Origin: Pseudomonas gozinkensis
GTDB lineage: Bacteria > Pseudomonadota > Gammaproteobacteria > Pseudomonadales > Pseudomonadaceae
Direction: 5' to 3'
DNA length: 64,000 bases
Assembly (NCBI RefSeq): GCF_014863585.1
Contig: NZ_CP062253.1
Span: 2,816,501-2,880,500 of the forward strand
Part shown: one piece after another, positions 19,671 to 29,075 of the stretch
Numbering within the stretch: the stretch's first letter is position 1
Layout of the letters: each line of letters opens with the position of its first letter
The notes under the pieces: generated by a model
What the model was told of the DNA's origin: nothing
Database searches by the model: none
The model's input: only the letters and a program-made list of their open reading frames with translations
Translations under genes and position numbers: made by a program

Positions 19671-20843
19671 TTAGTGCAAATCGGCAACCTGTTTCACGGC
19701 CAGACGGGCAAATGCCTCGTCGCGGCAGCGAGCCGGGGAAAAGTGCTGGTAATTGAGTTGCAGCGCCGCCAGATCCGCCGGCATGGCGACACCCAGCGCG
19801 GCGTGGGCGCACAGCCGGGCAATGGCCGGCGCGGCCTGAATGCCGTAGCCACCGAGGGCGGCAAGCCAGATGAAGCTTTCCTCCTCGGGATCCTGGCCAA
19901 GCACCGGCGAGCGGTCGGCGACAAACGTGCGCAGACCGGCCCATTTGTTGATGATCGAGCGTGGGCGCAGGCGCGTGGTGTTCTGCAGGCGATCCATGGT
20001 GATCGCCAGGTCCAGTTCTTCCGGCAAGGCATCGCAGGGCAGCGAAGGGTTTTCATCGCAGGGCGAAACGATCAGCCGTCCGGCTTCAGGCTTGATGAAA
20101 ATGTCTTCGTCGACCGTGCCCAGATACGGTGTGTGGTGTACGTCGCATTGCGGATCGACCGCCAGCACCGTGCGCCGCAATGGCCGCACGCCGACCTTGG
20201 GCACGCCGCAGCGCTCGGCCAGTTCATCGGCCCAGGCGCCGGCCGCGTTGACCACGATGGCGGCTTCCAGTTGCTGGCCGTCACCGGTGTGCAAGGTCCA
20301 GTGCCCGGCGCTTCGTTGGCCGCGCAGCACTTCGGTCTCGCGTTTGATCACACCGCCCCGGGCACGCAGGCCGCCGAGGTAGGCGCCGTGGATCCCGTGC
20401 ACATCCAGATCGAAGGCGCTGGGCTCGTAGATTCCGGCGCTCCAGGCGCCTTCGGCGAGGTAGGGCACCAGTTCCAGCACCTGCTTGTCATCGAGGAACT
20501 TTGCGCTTGGCACTTGCGCCAATACCGCATTGAACCGCGCCGTCAATTTGTCCACCCGTGCTGCCTGCGCCACGATCAAGGCACCCCGAGGTGCCCAGAG
20601 CGGGTGCTCCGCCAAACCTTCTGGCGGGTTTTCGAAGAAGCGTCGGGACGCGCAGGTCAGCGAGCGGATCTGTTGGTTGCCGTAGCTTTCCATCGAGATC
20701 GCCGCCGAACGACCGGTGGTGTGATAGGCCAGTTGCTGTTCCTGTTCGAGCAGGCAGACGCTGCCATGGGCGGCCAGCTCGTAAGCGGCCGAGACACCGG
20801 CGATGCCACCGCCCACCACAATGAAATCGTAACGAGCGGTCAT
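19671..20843 (-). CDS. DauA-like FAD-dependent D-amino-acid dehydrogenase
   Basis: A 390-residue FAD oxidoreductase of the DAO family. The FAD fold is DFIVVGGGIAGVSAAYELA. Blocks YHTTGRSAA, IVVNAAGAWAD, DEDIFIKPEAG, KWAGLRTFVAD and LGGYGIQAAPA follow the layout of P. aeruginosa DauA (D-arginine dehydrogenase). It should turn an amino acid into an imino acid, handed to the adjacent RidA. The ATG overlaps the transporter stop by four bases. The substrate is not predictable: DauA-like enzymes vary widely and no dauB is adjacent. Confidence 0.82.
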   Translation of the reverse strand: MTARYDFIVVGGGIAGVSAAYELAAHGSVCLLEQEQQLAYHTTGRSAAISMESYGNQQIRSLTCASRRFFENPPEGLAEHPLWAPRGALIVAQAARVDKLTARFNAVLAQVPSAKFLDDKQVLELVPYLAEGAWSAGIYEPSAFDLDVHGIHGAYLGGLRARGGVIKRETEVLRGQRSAGHWTLHTGDGQQLEAAIVVNAAGAWADELAERCGVPKVGVRPLRRTVLAVDPQCDVHHTPYLGTVDEDIFIKPEAGRLIVSPCDENPSLPCDALPEELDLAITMDRLQNTTRLRPRSIINKWAGLRTFVADRSPVLGQDPEEESFIWLAALGGYGIQAAPAIARLCAHAALGVAMPADLAALQLNYQHFSPARCRDEAFARLAVKQVADLH

Positions 20844-22045
20844 GGACGGCTGCCCTCGGCAATGGCGGCGGCTTTGCTTTCCCGGGTCCAGGTCAGCACG
20901 AAGTGGGCGACAAGGCCGAAGATCAAGCCCCAGAACGCGGCGGCCAGGCCGAGGAAACTCATGCCGGATGCCGTCACCAGGAAGGTGATCAGGGCGGCTT
21001 CGCGCTGTTTCTCGTCAGCCATTGCACCGGTCAGGCCGGCGCTGATAGCGCCGAACAGGGCGAGGCCGGCGAGGGACGCAATCAGTTCTTTGGGCAGGGC
21101 GGAAAATACCGAGGCCAGGGTCGCGCCGAAGGTGCCCATCAGAATGTAGAACACCCCGCAGGCGATGCCGGCGATGTAGCGCTTGTCACGGTCTTCGTGG
21201 GCTTCGCGGCCGGTGCAGATCGCGGCGGTGATGGCCGCCAGGTTGAAACCGTGGGAGGCGAACGGCGCCATCAGGACCGAGCCGATCGCCGTGACCGAAA
21301 TGATCGAGCGGGCCGGGGTGTTGTAGCCCGAGGTACGCAATACCGCCATGCCCGGCACGTATTGGCCGGTCAGGGTCACCAGCGCCAGCGGCAGGCCGAT
21401 GTTGATGATCGCGTGCCAACTCCATTCAGGGGCGATGAACACCGGTTGAGCCACGGCGATGGTGATCGAGCCGCTGTTGAGGGTACCGAACGAGGCGGCG
21501 ACCGCGCAGCCGACAATCAGCACCGACAGAATGGCGTAGCGCGGCGAGACGCGTTTGAAGATCAGGTACGCCGCGATCATCGACAGCACCAGCTCCGGTT
21601 GCAGCTTGATCGAGGTAAACAGCTCGGCGCCGAAGCGGAACAGAATGCCCGCGAGCATGGCGGCGGCGATGGCTTTGGGCAGGCGACTCATCAGTTTGTC
21701 GAAGGCGCCGGACAGGCCCACGATGGCGATGATCAGCGAGGCCACTATATAAGCGCCGATGGCCTGGGGCAGGGTGACGGTCGGCAGCATCGACACCAGC
21801 AACGCCGCGCCGGGGGTCGACCACGCCGTGATCACAGGGATACGCAAACGCCAGCTCAACAACAGACCGGTAATCCCGCTGCCGATTGAAATGGCCCAGA
21901 TCCACGATGACACCACGTCATTTGGAAGGTGCGCTTCCTTGGCAGCCTGGAACACGATGATGAGCGGGCCGGCATAGGAAATGATCACGGCAATGAAGCC
22001 CGCAATGACGGCTGAGAGGGATAGGTCCTTTCTGATTGTGTCCAT
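20840..22045 (-). CDS. BenE-family membrane transporter
   Basis: A 401-residue inner-membrane transporter of the BenE (benzoate:proton symporter) family with about 12 hydrophobic segments. Markers are the N-terminal DLSLSAVIAGFIAVIISYAGP, ITAWSTPGAALL and ASHGFNLAAITAAICTGREA. It is the first gene of the glyA operon and overlaps the next gene by ATGA. The benzoate operon is 25 kb away and under different control. I infer it imports the substrate of this operon, possibly an aromatic or hydroxylated amino acid, rather than benzoate. Confidence 0.82.
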   Translation of the reverse strand: MDTIRKDLSLSAVIAGFIAVIISYAGPLIIVFQAAKEAHLPNDVVSSWIWAISIGSGITGLLLSWRLRIPVITAWSTPGAALLVSMLPTVTLPQAIGAYIVASLIIAIVGLSGAFDKLMSRLPKAIAAAMLAGILFRFGAELFTSIKLQPELVLSMIAAYLIFKRVSPRYAILSVLIVGCAVAASFGTLNSGSITIAVAQPVFIAPEWSWHAIINIGLPLALVTLTGQYVPGMAVLRTSGYNTPARSIISVTAIGSVLMAPFASHGFNLAAITAAICTGREAHEDRDKRYIAGIACGVFYILMGTFGATLASVFSALPKELIASLAGLALFGAISAGLTGAMADEKQREAALITFLVTASGMSFLGLAAAFWGLIFGLVAHFVLTWTRESKAAAIAEGSRP

Positions 22046-22088
22046 GATGTCTCGGCTTGGCGCGGCGAAGTCGCGCAGTGGTCAGGAG

Positions 22089-22306
22089 AATTGAGTCGAT
22101 TGATTCGATTCGAGATGAGTGTATTTGAATGAATTGAGTTGATTCAATAGTCCGCCAGGTTGTTACGAGATGTTTTTTTGCTATCAGTCGCTGTTTTCCC
22201 GCTGTTGGCAATTTAAGTATTTGATTAATAAGTCGATAAATTATTTCGTAAATATTTCACCGTGTCTGGGCGTATCGATTCAATCGTGGCATCAATCGAC
22301 TCAATT
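22089..22306. promoter_or_regulatory. operator-like repeats in the divergent control region (MocR sites)
   Basis: In an AT-rich 347-base gap between the operon and the divergent regulator, AATTGAGTCGATTGAT occurs at 22089-22104. Its exact 16-base inverted copy is at 22291-22306. A variant, AATTGAGTTGATTCAAT, is at 22132-22148, and a further GATTCAATCG lies near 22277. Such spaced copies suit a MocR/GntR activator binding near both promoters. No promoter boxes were assigned with confidence. Confidence 0.65.
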
Positions 22307-22392
22307 GATCGATTGGGTTGATTTATTAGTTGCCTAACCTCCGTGTGATATGCTCGGATATTCATCATTTCTACGATGGGCAGTGATCATTC

Positions 22393-23781
22393 ATGTGGGT
22401 TCCCCAGCTAAGCGAGTTCAGCCAGCCGATGTATTTGTCGATTGCCGATGCGTTGGCGCGCGATATCAGTAACGGCGTGTTGAACGAAGGCGATCGCCTG
22501 CCGACCTTGCGGGAACTGGCCACCACTCTGAATGTCACGCCGGGCACGATCAGCCGGGCCTACAGCGAGGCCCATCGGCGGCGTCTGGTGCAGGGCGAGG
22601 TGGGGCGCGGGACGTATGTGCTGAGCCAGAGCCAGCTGGAACTGCCGGCGAGCAACAGCGCCGCGCCGCTGAATCTGGGGCAGTCGGAGCTGCTTGATCT
22701 GTCGATCATCAAGCCCTACAGCGAAACCCTGGAGTACTGGCTGCGCGGTGCGCTGGTGGGCATGGCCAAAAGCACGGATTTCGCGCGGGCACTGGATTAC
22801 GCGCCGGACGGCGGTCACCCGGCCCATCGCGAGGCGGGTGCGCAGTGGTTGCGTCATTCATTGCCTGATGCGCAATGGCAACAAGTGGTGATCACCGCCG
22901 GCGCCCAGCATGGCCTGATGGTCGCGATGAGCGCCCTGACCAATGCCGGCGACCTGGTGCTCTGCGAAGAGCTCTGTTACCCCGGCATCATTTCCCTGGC
23001 CCATGGCCTCGAGCGCCGTCTGCGTGGCGTGGCCATGGACGACGAAGGGATCATTCCCGAAGCGTTGCGCGAGCTGTGTCTGCGGGAGAAACCGGCGATG
23101 CTGGTGTGCGTGGCGACCTGTCAGAATCCGACGGCGTCGATCATGTCGCAAAAGCGCCGGGCGCAGATTGCGGCGCTGGCCGAAGAGTTCGACTTCATCA
23201 TTCTCGACGATGACATTTATGGTTTTCTGGCCACTGATCCGTCGATCAAACCGCTGTCGGCGTTCGCGCCGGACCGTTCGGTGTACCTGACCAGCCTGTC
23301 CAAATCGGTCATGCCGGCCTTGCGTGTCGGCTATCTCTACAGCCCGCCGAAACTGTTGTCGCGCCTGACCTCGATGGTGCGCAGCAGCGTGTGGATGCCG
23401 TCACCGCTGACCGCGCAACTGGCCAGCAATGTGATCACCGAAGGCCTGGACAAGAAACTGATCCGCATCCAGCGCAACGAGGCCGCCGGCCGTCAGGCGA
23501 TTGCTCAGGAAATTTTCGCCGGCTTCGAACTCAAGACCCAGCCGTACTCGTACCACGTCTGGCTGACGCTGCCCGAACCCTGGACCGCCGACGAATTCAC
23601 CATGCTCGCCCGGGCCAACGGCGTATTGGTGCTCAGCGGCACGCAGTTCCAGGCGGAGCGCTCGGGGATCACTCGGTGCGTGCGGCTGGTGCTGATGTCG
23701 CCGACCAGCCAGGAAGAACTGCGCTTCGCCCTGACCAAACTGGCGAGCCTGATCGAATCGGATCCGCGGCGGTATTACTGA
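22393..23781 (+). CDS. MocR-type GntR regulator with aminotransferase-like domain
   Basis: A 462-residue MocR/PdxR-type regulator. A GntR winged helix (about residues 15-80, DRLPTLRELATTLNVTPGTI) is fused to a fold-type I aminotransferase domain (about 100-455). The PLP lysine region is YLTSLSKSVMPALRVGY and the Asp of LDDDIYGFL precedes it. MocR proteins sense an amino acid or PLP adduct. It is divergent from the glyA-ridA-DauA operon, so an amino-acid-derived inducer is likely. The start ATG 22393 overlaps no good ribosome site. The operator-like repeats lie between the two transcription units. Confidence 0.9.
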   Translation: MWVPQLSEFSQPMYLSIADALARDISNGVLNEGDRLPTLRELATTLNVTPGTISRAYSEAHRRRLVQGEVGRGTYVLSQSQLELPASNSAAPLNLGQSELLDLSIIKPYSETLEYWLRGALVGMAKSTDFARALDYAPDGGHPAHREAGAQWLRHSLPDAQWQQVVITAGAQHGLMVAMSALTNAGDLVLCEELCYPGIISLAHGLERRLRGVAMDDEGIIPEALRELCLREKPAMLVCVATCQNPTASIMSQKRRAQIAALAEEFDFIILDDDIYGFLATDPSIKPLSAFAPDRSVYLTSLSKSVMPALRVGYLYSPPKLLSRLTSMVRSSVWMPSPLTAQLASNVITEGLDKKLIRIQRNEAAGRQAIAQEIFAGFELKTQPYSYHVWLTLPEPWTADEFTMLARANGVLVLSGTQFQAERSGITRCVRLVLMSPTSQEELRFALTKLASLIESDPRRYY

Positions 23782-23879
23782 GTCCTCGCGGGCAAAAAAC
23801 CAAATCCCCATGTGCTCCATTCGTCCCTTCATACGTCGCAGTTCTCACTGCCCGTTCCCGTATGTCTGGAGTGCTCTCG

Positions 23880-26006
23880 ATGCCCGCGTTCAAAACCCTG
23901 CCCACTGCCTTGCTGGGGCTGACCCTGGCCTGTCCGGCCCTGGCTGAAAGCCAGCGCCTGGAGTTGGGGCAGGTGCTGATCGGCGCCGAGGACCGGAGCG
24001 GGGAGGATGCGTCGGTTGAAGAGGCGCAGGCGCGGCTTGAGCAGGTGCCCGGCGGCACCAACGTCGTCGATATGCGCCGTCCGTTGCAGGGCCGGGTTGC
24101 GAGCAATCAGGATGTTTTGGCATATCAGCCGGGGGTCTATGCCCAGTCAGCGGGCAACGAAGGGACGAAGATTTCGATTCGTGGCTCGGGTATCAACCGC
24201 GCTCCCGGCGCCCACGCTTCGGGGCTGTACACGATGCTCGACGGTCTGCCGCTGACCGGCCCCGGTGGAACGCCTTATGAGCTATTGGAGCCGCTGTGGC
24301 TCGATCATGTGGAAGTGCTGCGTGGTGCCAATGGTTTTGATCGCGGCGCGCTGGCCCTGGGCGGCGCCGTCGATTACGTCAGCCACACGGGCTACAACGC
24401 GCCACTGCTGAATGTGCGCTATGTCATGGGCAGCCACGGTTATGCCCAGCGGCAAGTCAGCTCCGGTCAGGTACTGGGCGATTTCGATTACTACCTGTCG
24501 ATGACCGACGCGCATTCCGACAGTTATCAGGATCACACCACCAGCAAGAGCCAGGGGGTGATCGCCAACTTCGGTTATCGCTTCAATCCGAATCTGGAAA
24601 CCCGCTTCTACATCCGTCACCGCGAGACCGACAACGACCTCGCCGGGCGGGTGACCAAGCACTCCATCGAACACGATCCGCGCGCGGCCAACCCGGCCTA
24701 CGTGACGCGCAACGACAGCCGCGATCAGCCCGGCAGCACCTTCATCGGCAACAAGACCACGTACTACATCGACGACGATTCGAGCATCCAGACCGGTCTG
24801 GTTTATCACGATTACCCGATGGACCTGCGCGAAGGCCCCAACCGCCTGAAAGTGGCGTACACCGATGTCAGCGGCACGTTCGACTACAAGCGCCGCGACA
24901 CGCTCTGGGGAATGGAGAGCAACAGCACTGTGGGCCTGCGAGTGACCAAGCATCTGCCCAACGACGGTGCCAGCGAACTGGTGCGGATTCCCGGCGGCAA
25001 CACCGCCCGCTATGCGCCGGGCACGCACATGCGCAACTTCACTTATCAGGGTTCGGATTCCGTCCTGCATGTGGGCAACGATCTGGAAATCGCTGACAAC
25101 CTCTGGCTGACCAGCGGCCTCGCCGCGATCTACACCCGTCGCGAAAGCGCGGTCACCTATCCGGTAGGTGGCGGTAAAACCAGCCTCGGCGATTGGGACT
25201 ACGCGCCACGTCTGGGCCTGCGCTATCAGGTGACGCCGGACCTGCAACTGTTCGGCAACCTCAGCCGTTCGGTCGAGGCGCCGCATCCGTGGTCGCTGAT
25301 TTACAGCTCCAACGTACGCTTTCCGACCGGAAGCGGTGCCGCCACCGGCACTCAGCGCGACCCGGTCAAACTGCAGAACCAGACCGCGACCACGCTGGAA
25401 CTCGGCGGCCGTGGCGACAGCGCGCTCGGCGAGTGGAGTCTGGCGTGGTATTACGCTCAGGTGCGCCACGAATTGCTCTCGGTATTGCCGGACGCCAACG
25501 CGACCACGCCTTACGAACTCAACGCCAGCCCGACCGTGCACCAAGGTATTGAAGCCAGCCTGAACAGCAATCTGTGGTCAGCAAAAGATGGCGGCAAGTT
25601 GAGCCTGCGTCAGGCTTACACCTTCAGCGACTTCCATTACCGCGACGACGATCGCTTCGGCGACAACCGCTTGCCGGGTCTGCCGATGCATTACTACCAG
25701 GGCGAACTGCGCTACGACTTCCCGCAGGGCTTCTTCGCAGCGGTCAACACACAACTGGTCTCGAAGACCGCAGTGGATTACGCCAATAGCTACTACGCCG
25801 ATCCTTACGCCACCTTCGGCGCCACGCTGGGTTACAACGCACCCAAGGGCGACTGGCAGACCTGGCTGGACATGCGCAACCTGACCGACAAACACTACGC
25901 CGCTACCGTTACGCCGGGCTATGACGATAAAGGCTTGGACGCGGCACGATCCACACCGGGCGAAGGGATGGCGATGTATGTCGGGGTGTCGTGGAGTCTG
26001 CTCTGA
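23880..26006 (+). CDS. TonB-dependent receptor, FecA-like
   Basis: A 708-residue outer-membrane ferric-chelate receptor. The start at 23880 has GGAG eight bases ahead and gives a signal peptide ending at CPALA. The longer open frame overlaps the regulator gene and is not credible. The plug includes KISIRGSGINRAPG and VEVLRGANGFDRGALALGGAVDYVS. The barrel ends in VGVSWSLL with the terminal hydrophobic residue. There is no STN signalling domain. It converges on the ABC transporter genes with a 10-base gap, so the two may act together. Ligand unknown. Confidence 0.87.
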   Translation: MPAFKTLPTALLGLTLACPALAESQRLELGQVLIGAEDRSGEDASVEEAQARLEQVPGGTNVVDMRRPLQGRVASNQDVLAYQPGVYAQSAGNEGTKISIRGSGINRAPGAHASGLYTMLDGLPLTGPGGTPYELLEPLWLDHVEVLRGANGFDRGALALGGAVDYVSHTGYNAPLLNVRYVMGSHGYAQRQVSSGQVLGDFDYYLSMTDAHSDSYQDHTTSKSQGVIANFGYRFNPNLETRFYIRHRETDNDLAGRVTKHSIEHDPRAANPAYVTRNDSRDQPGSTFIGNKTTYYIDDDSSIQTGLVYHDYPMDLREGPNRLKVAYTDVSGTFDYKRRDTLWGMESNSTVGLRVTKHLPNDGASELVRIPGGNTARYAPGTHMRNFTYQGSDSVLHVGNDLEIADNLWLTSGLAAIYTRRESAVTYPVGGGKTSLGDWDYAPRLGLRYQVTPDLQLFGNLSRSVEAPHPWSLIYSSNVRFPTGSGAATGTQRDPVKLQNQTATTLELGGRGDSALGEWSLAWYYAQVRHELLSVLPDANATTPYELNASPTVHQGIEASLNSNLWSAKDGGKLSLRQAYTFSDFHYRDDDRFGDNRLPGLPMHYYQGELRYDFPQGFFAAVNTQLVSKTAVDYANSYYADPYATFGATLGYNAPKGDWQTWLDMRNLTDKHYAATVTPGYDDKGLDAARSTPGEGMAMYVGVSWSLL

Positions 26007-26016
26007 GGGCCAGCCT

Positions 26017-26772
26017 TCAGACAATATCGTCGATCAGAATATGGTGTTGCCCGCGACTGCATTGCTCGATCCGCGCCTCGACCTTGTAGACCGTGCGCAG
26101 CATTGGCTCGGTGATGACTTCATGGCTGGGCCCGCTGCCATGGGCCGTGCCACCCGCGATGACCAGCACCTGATCGGCAAAACGCAGCGCCTGATTCAAG
26201 TCGTGGATGGCGATGAACACGATCACTTCGCGCCGACGCGCCAGGGCTTTCATGAAGTTCAACACCTGAACCTGCCGGTGCATGTCGAGTGCGCTGGTGG
26301 GTTCGTCCATCAGCAGGATTTCCGGTTCGCGCACCAGCGTCTGGGCGATTGACACCAACTGCTGTTGACCGCCGCTCAATTCCCCGAGGTTGCGAAACGA
26401 CAGCTCGGTGATCCCGAGTGCATCGAGAATCTCGTCCACCCGTTGCAGTTCATCGTCGTGAACCGACCAGTTGGGCGTCAGTTGCTTGCGCGCCAGCAAT
26501 ACCGATTCGTACACCGTCAGCCGGGCGCTGGCGTTGAGGCCTTGCGGCATGTAACAGATACCCTGCGTGCCCTTTTTCGAATCCTCCAGAATCACTTCGC
26601 CAGGGCCGTCGATCAGCCCGGCCATGCGTTTGAACAACGTCGATTTTCCCGCCGCATTGGGGCCGACCACGGCCACGACCTGGCCGCCGGTAAACGTCGC
26701 GGTACTGACACCGGAAATGATCTCGCGCTGCCCGTAGCGGGCGCCGAGGTTGTCGAGCCGGATCTTCACCAT
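26017..26772 (-). CDS. iron-siderophore ABC transporter ATP-binding protein
   Basis: A 251-residue ATPase of the FecE/FepC/BtuD group. Walker A is VVGPNAAGKSTL, the signature motif is LGELSGGQQQLVSIAQ, Walker B is EILLMDEPTSALD, and the switch His is in IAIHDLN. It is the last gene of a three-gene importer and overlaps the permease by seven bases. It powers transfer of a ferric chelate from the periplasm to the cytosol. The downstream end faces the convergent receptor. Confidence 0.93.
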   Translation of the reverse strand: MVKIRLDNLGARYGQREIISGVSTATFTGGQVVAVVGPNAAGKSTLFKRMAGLIDGPGEVILEDSKKGTQGICYMPQGLNASARLTVYESVLLARKQLTPNWSVHDDELQRVDEILDALGITELSFRNLGELSGGQQQLVSIAQTLVREPEILLMDEPTSALDMHRQVQVLNFMKALARRREVIVFIAIHDLNQALRFADQVLVIAGGTAHGSGPSHEVITEPMLRTVYKVEARIEQCSRGQHHILIDDIV

Positions 26773-27827
26773 GAGTTTTTCTTTCCATTGAGAATCAGAG
26801 AAATGAAGAACGGCACGCCGATCAGTGACGTGACCACGCCAATGGGGAATATCGCCCCCGGGATCAGGGTCTTGCTGACCACCGAACTGGCGGACAGGAT
26901 CAGTGCACCGGTCAGCAACGAGGCCGGCAGGAAAAACCGCTGATCCTCGCCGATCAGCATCCGCGCGATGTGCGGCCCGACCAGCCCGATAAAACCGATG
27001 GTGCCGACGAACGCCACCGGAAACGATGCGAGCAGGCTGACCATGATCAGCGTCTGAAAACGCAGGCTGCGCACGTTGATGCCGAAGCTGGCAGCCTTGT
27101 CATCGCCCAGACGCAGGGCCGTCATTGCCCACGCGCGTTTGGCGAAGATCGGCAGGGTGATGAGGATCACCACGCAGATCACCCCGAGTTTTGGCCAGGT
27201 GGCTTTGGTCAGGCTGCCCATGGTCCAGAACACCACGGCCGCCACGGCTTGTTCGGTGGCGAAGAACTGCACCAGCGCCAGCAGCGCATTGAAGGTAAAC
27301 ACCAGTGCAATGCCGAGCAGGACGATGGTTTCGGCCGTTACGCCACGACGCATGCTCATGAAGTGAATCAGCAGCGCGGAGAGCATCGCCATGATGAACG
27401 CGTTGAGCGGCACCATGTATTGCGCCGCCAGCGGAAACAGCGCCACGCCAAAGGCCAGCCCCAGCGCCGCGCCGAAACCGGCCGCCGCAGAAATGCCGAG
27501 GGTGAATGGGCTGGCGAGCGGGTTGTTGAGGATCGTCTGCATCTGCGCACCGGCCAGCGACAGCGCTGCGCCGACAGCGACCGCCATCAGCGCCACCGGC
27601 AGGCGGATGTCCCACATCACCACCCGAACCTGGGCCGATGCGGTGTCCGGCGAGAACAACGCACCGAGCACTTCGCTGAGGCTGTAACGAGCCGGTCCGA
27701 GCGCCAGATCGAGCAGCACGCTGAATATCAGCAGCACGGACAGCCCTAGCAGGATCAGCCGTTTACGCAGCACCAGCCGCCGGTAGGTGACGCTCTGCAC
27801 AATCGGTGCTTCGCCCAGCGAACTCAT
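26766..27827 (-). CDS. FecCD-family permease for ferric chelate
   Basis: A 353-residue permease of the FecCD/BtuC family with about ten membrane segments. Conserved blocks are LPVALMAVAVGAALSLAGAQMQ and GFIGLVGPHIARMLIGEDQR, the latter being the ATPase-contacting loop. A single permease gene is present, so the channel is probably a homodimer as in BtuCD. It overlaps the binding-protein gene by ATGA and the ATPase gene by seven bases. Such overlaps mean coordinated translation. Confidence 0.93.
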   Translation of the reverse strand: MSSLGEAPIVQSVTYRRLVLRKRLILLGLSVLLIFSVLLDLALGPARYSLSEVLGALFSPDTASAQVRVVMWDIRLPVALMAVAVGAALSLAGAQMQTILNNPLASPFTLGISAAAGFGAALGLAFGVALFPLAAQYMVPLNAFIMAMLSALLIHFMSMRRGVTAETIVLLGIALVFTFNALLALVQFFATEQAVAAVVFWTMGSLTKATWPKLGVICVVILITLPIFAKRAWAMTALRLGDDKAASFGINVRSLRFQTLIMVSLLASFPVAFVGTIGFIGLVGPHIARMLIGEDQRFFLPASLLTGALILSASSVVSKTLIPGAIFPIGVVTSLIGVPFFISLILNGKKNSW

Positions 27828-29011
27828 GGTTTGGCCTCGGTTTTTTGCAGGCTGACGAAATAGCCCGGCTCATACGGCACTGGCAGAAAGCGTTCGTGCA
27901 TCTCTCGAAATGCCGCGTCCGGATCAAGATCGGCGAACAGTTCCGGATGAAACCATTTGGCCAACTGCTGGATGGCCACGAACTGGTAAGGGCTGTTGTA
28001 GAACTGATGCCAGATCGCATGAAACGCCTGAGTGTTCTGCGCCTTGATGCCGGCGTAGGCCGGGCGTTGGGTGTACCAGGCGAGTTTGCGCCGGGCTTCG
28101 GTCAGGTCCGCGCCCGGGCCGACGCCGACCCAATGGCCGCCCGGTGCAAAAGCTTCCCAGTCGGCGCTGGTGACCACGACATGGTCGGGATTGGCGACGA
28201 TCACTTGCTCAGGGTTCAGTTGCCCGAACGTACTCGGAATGATCCGCCGGGCGATGTTGTTGCCGCCGGCCATATCGACGAACAGGCCGAAGTTTTCGTT
28301 GCCGAAACTCAGGCAGCAATCGTCGGTGTAGCCGCCGATGCGCTCGATGAAAACGCTGGGGCGGGCAGGGTGGCGCTTCTCGATGACGTCGGTGACACGG
28401 TGGATCTGCTGGTTACGAAAATCGATGAAGGCTTCGGCGCGCTCTTCCTTGCCGAACAACTTGCCGAACAGGCGCATGGTCGGCTCGGTGTTCTGCATGG
28501 GGTTGTTGCGAAAGTCGACATACACCACCGGGATGCCCAGGGCGTCGAGTTTCTCGATGTAGCGCGCGTCCTCTGTTGCGTGCTGTGCTTCGATGTTGAG
28601 GATGATCACGTCAGGCTTTTGCGAGATCGCCTGCTCGATGTCGAAGGTGCCGCTCTCGAAACCGCCGAAGGTCGGGATTTTCGCGATGTCGGGGAATTTG
28701 CGCAGGTAGGCGTTATAGGTGTCAGGGTCTGACTGGATCAGATCCTTGCGCCAGCCGACGATGCGTTCGATGGGGTTCTGCGTATCCAGGGCGGCTACCA
28801 GGTACAACTGGCGACCCTCGCCCAGTATGACCCGGCGGACCGGCAAGTGAACCTTGACCGTGCGGCCCTGCAAATCAGTGACGGTGCCCAAGGCTGGATC
28901 CGGCTCGGCAGCCTGCGCGCGGCTCGGCATCAATGAAGAAATCGACAATCCCAGCAGCCCCGCAAACATCAGGGCGGCGAAGGTCTGGCGGTGGCGAAAA
29001 ACATTAACCAT
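27824..29011 (-). CDS. periplasmic ferric-chelate binding protein
   Basis: A 395-residue TroA/BtuF-type substrate-binding protein. The signal peptide spans about residues 1-34 and ends at SRAQA, with no lipobox. Fold markers are the strand RRVILGEGRQLYLVAAL, the backbone-helix region and KPDVIILNIEAQHA. It is larger than usual FecB-like proteins, with an extended C-terminal helical lobe. The start at 29011 has AAAGG upstream; the longer frame runs into the receptor gene. It hands the ligand to the FecCD permease. It lies 64 bases downstream of the STN-containing receptor. Confidence 0.88.
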   Translation of the reverse strand: MVNVFRHRQTFAALMFAGLLGLSISSLMPSRAQAAEPDPALGTVTDLQGRTVKVHLPVRRVILGEGRQLYLVAALDTQNPIERIVGWRKDLIQSDPDTYNAYLRKFPDIAKIPTFGGFESGTFDIEQAISQKPDVIILNIEAQHATEDARYIEKLDALGIPVVYVDFRNNPMQNTEPTMRLFGKLFGKEERAEAFIDFRNQQIHRVTDVIEKRHPARPSVFIERIGGYTDDCCLSFGNENFGLFVDMAGGNNIARRIIPSTFGQLNPEQVIVANPDHVVVTSADWEAFAPGGHWVGVGPGADLTEARRKLAWYTQRPAYAGIKAQNTQAFHAIWHQFYNSPYQFVAIQQLAKWFHPELFADLDPDAAFREMHERFLPVPYEPGYFVSLQKTEAKP

Positions 29012-29075
29012 GGTGTATGCCTTTGCAAAAGCCGGATCGGACCACGACGCCAGGCGCCGCACCGGGCCGGACGTT

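Noticed and set aside
20840..22045. BenE-type carrier as the benzoate transporter of the ben operon
   Set aside because: It is 25 kb away, translationally coupled to an amino-acid oxidase gene and next to a MocR regulator, so membership of the amino-acid operon is more likely.
23391..23879. 5' extension of the FecA-like receptor frame
   Set aside because: It overlaps the MocR gene in another frame and would bury the signal peptide. The ATG at 23880 has a proper ribosome site.
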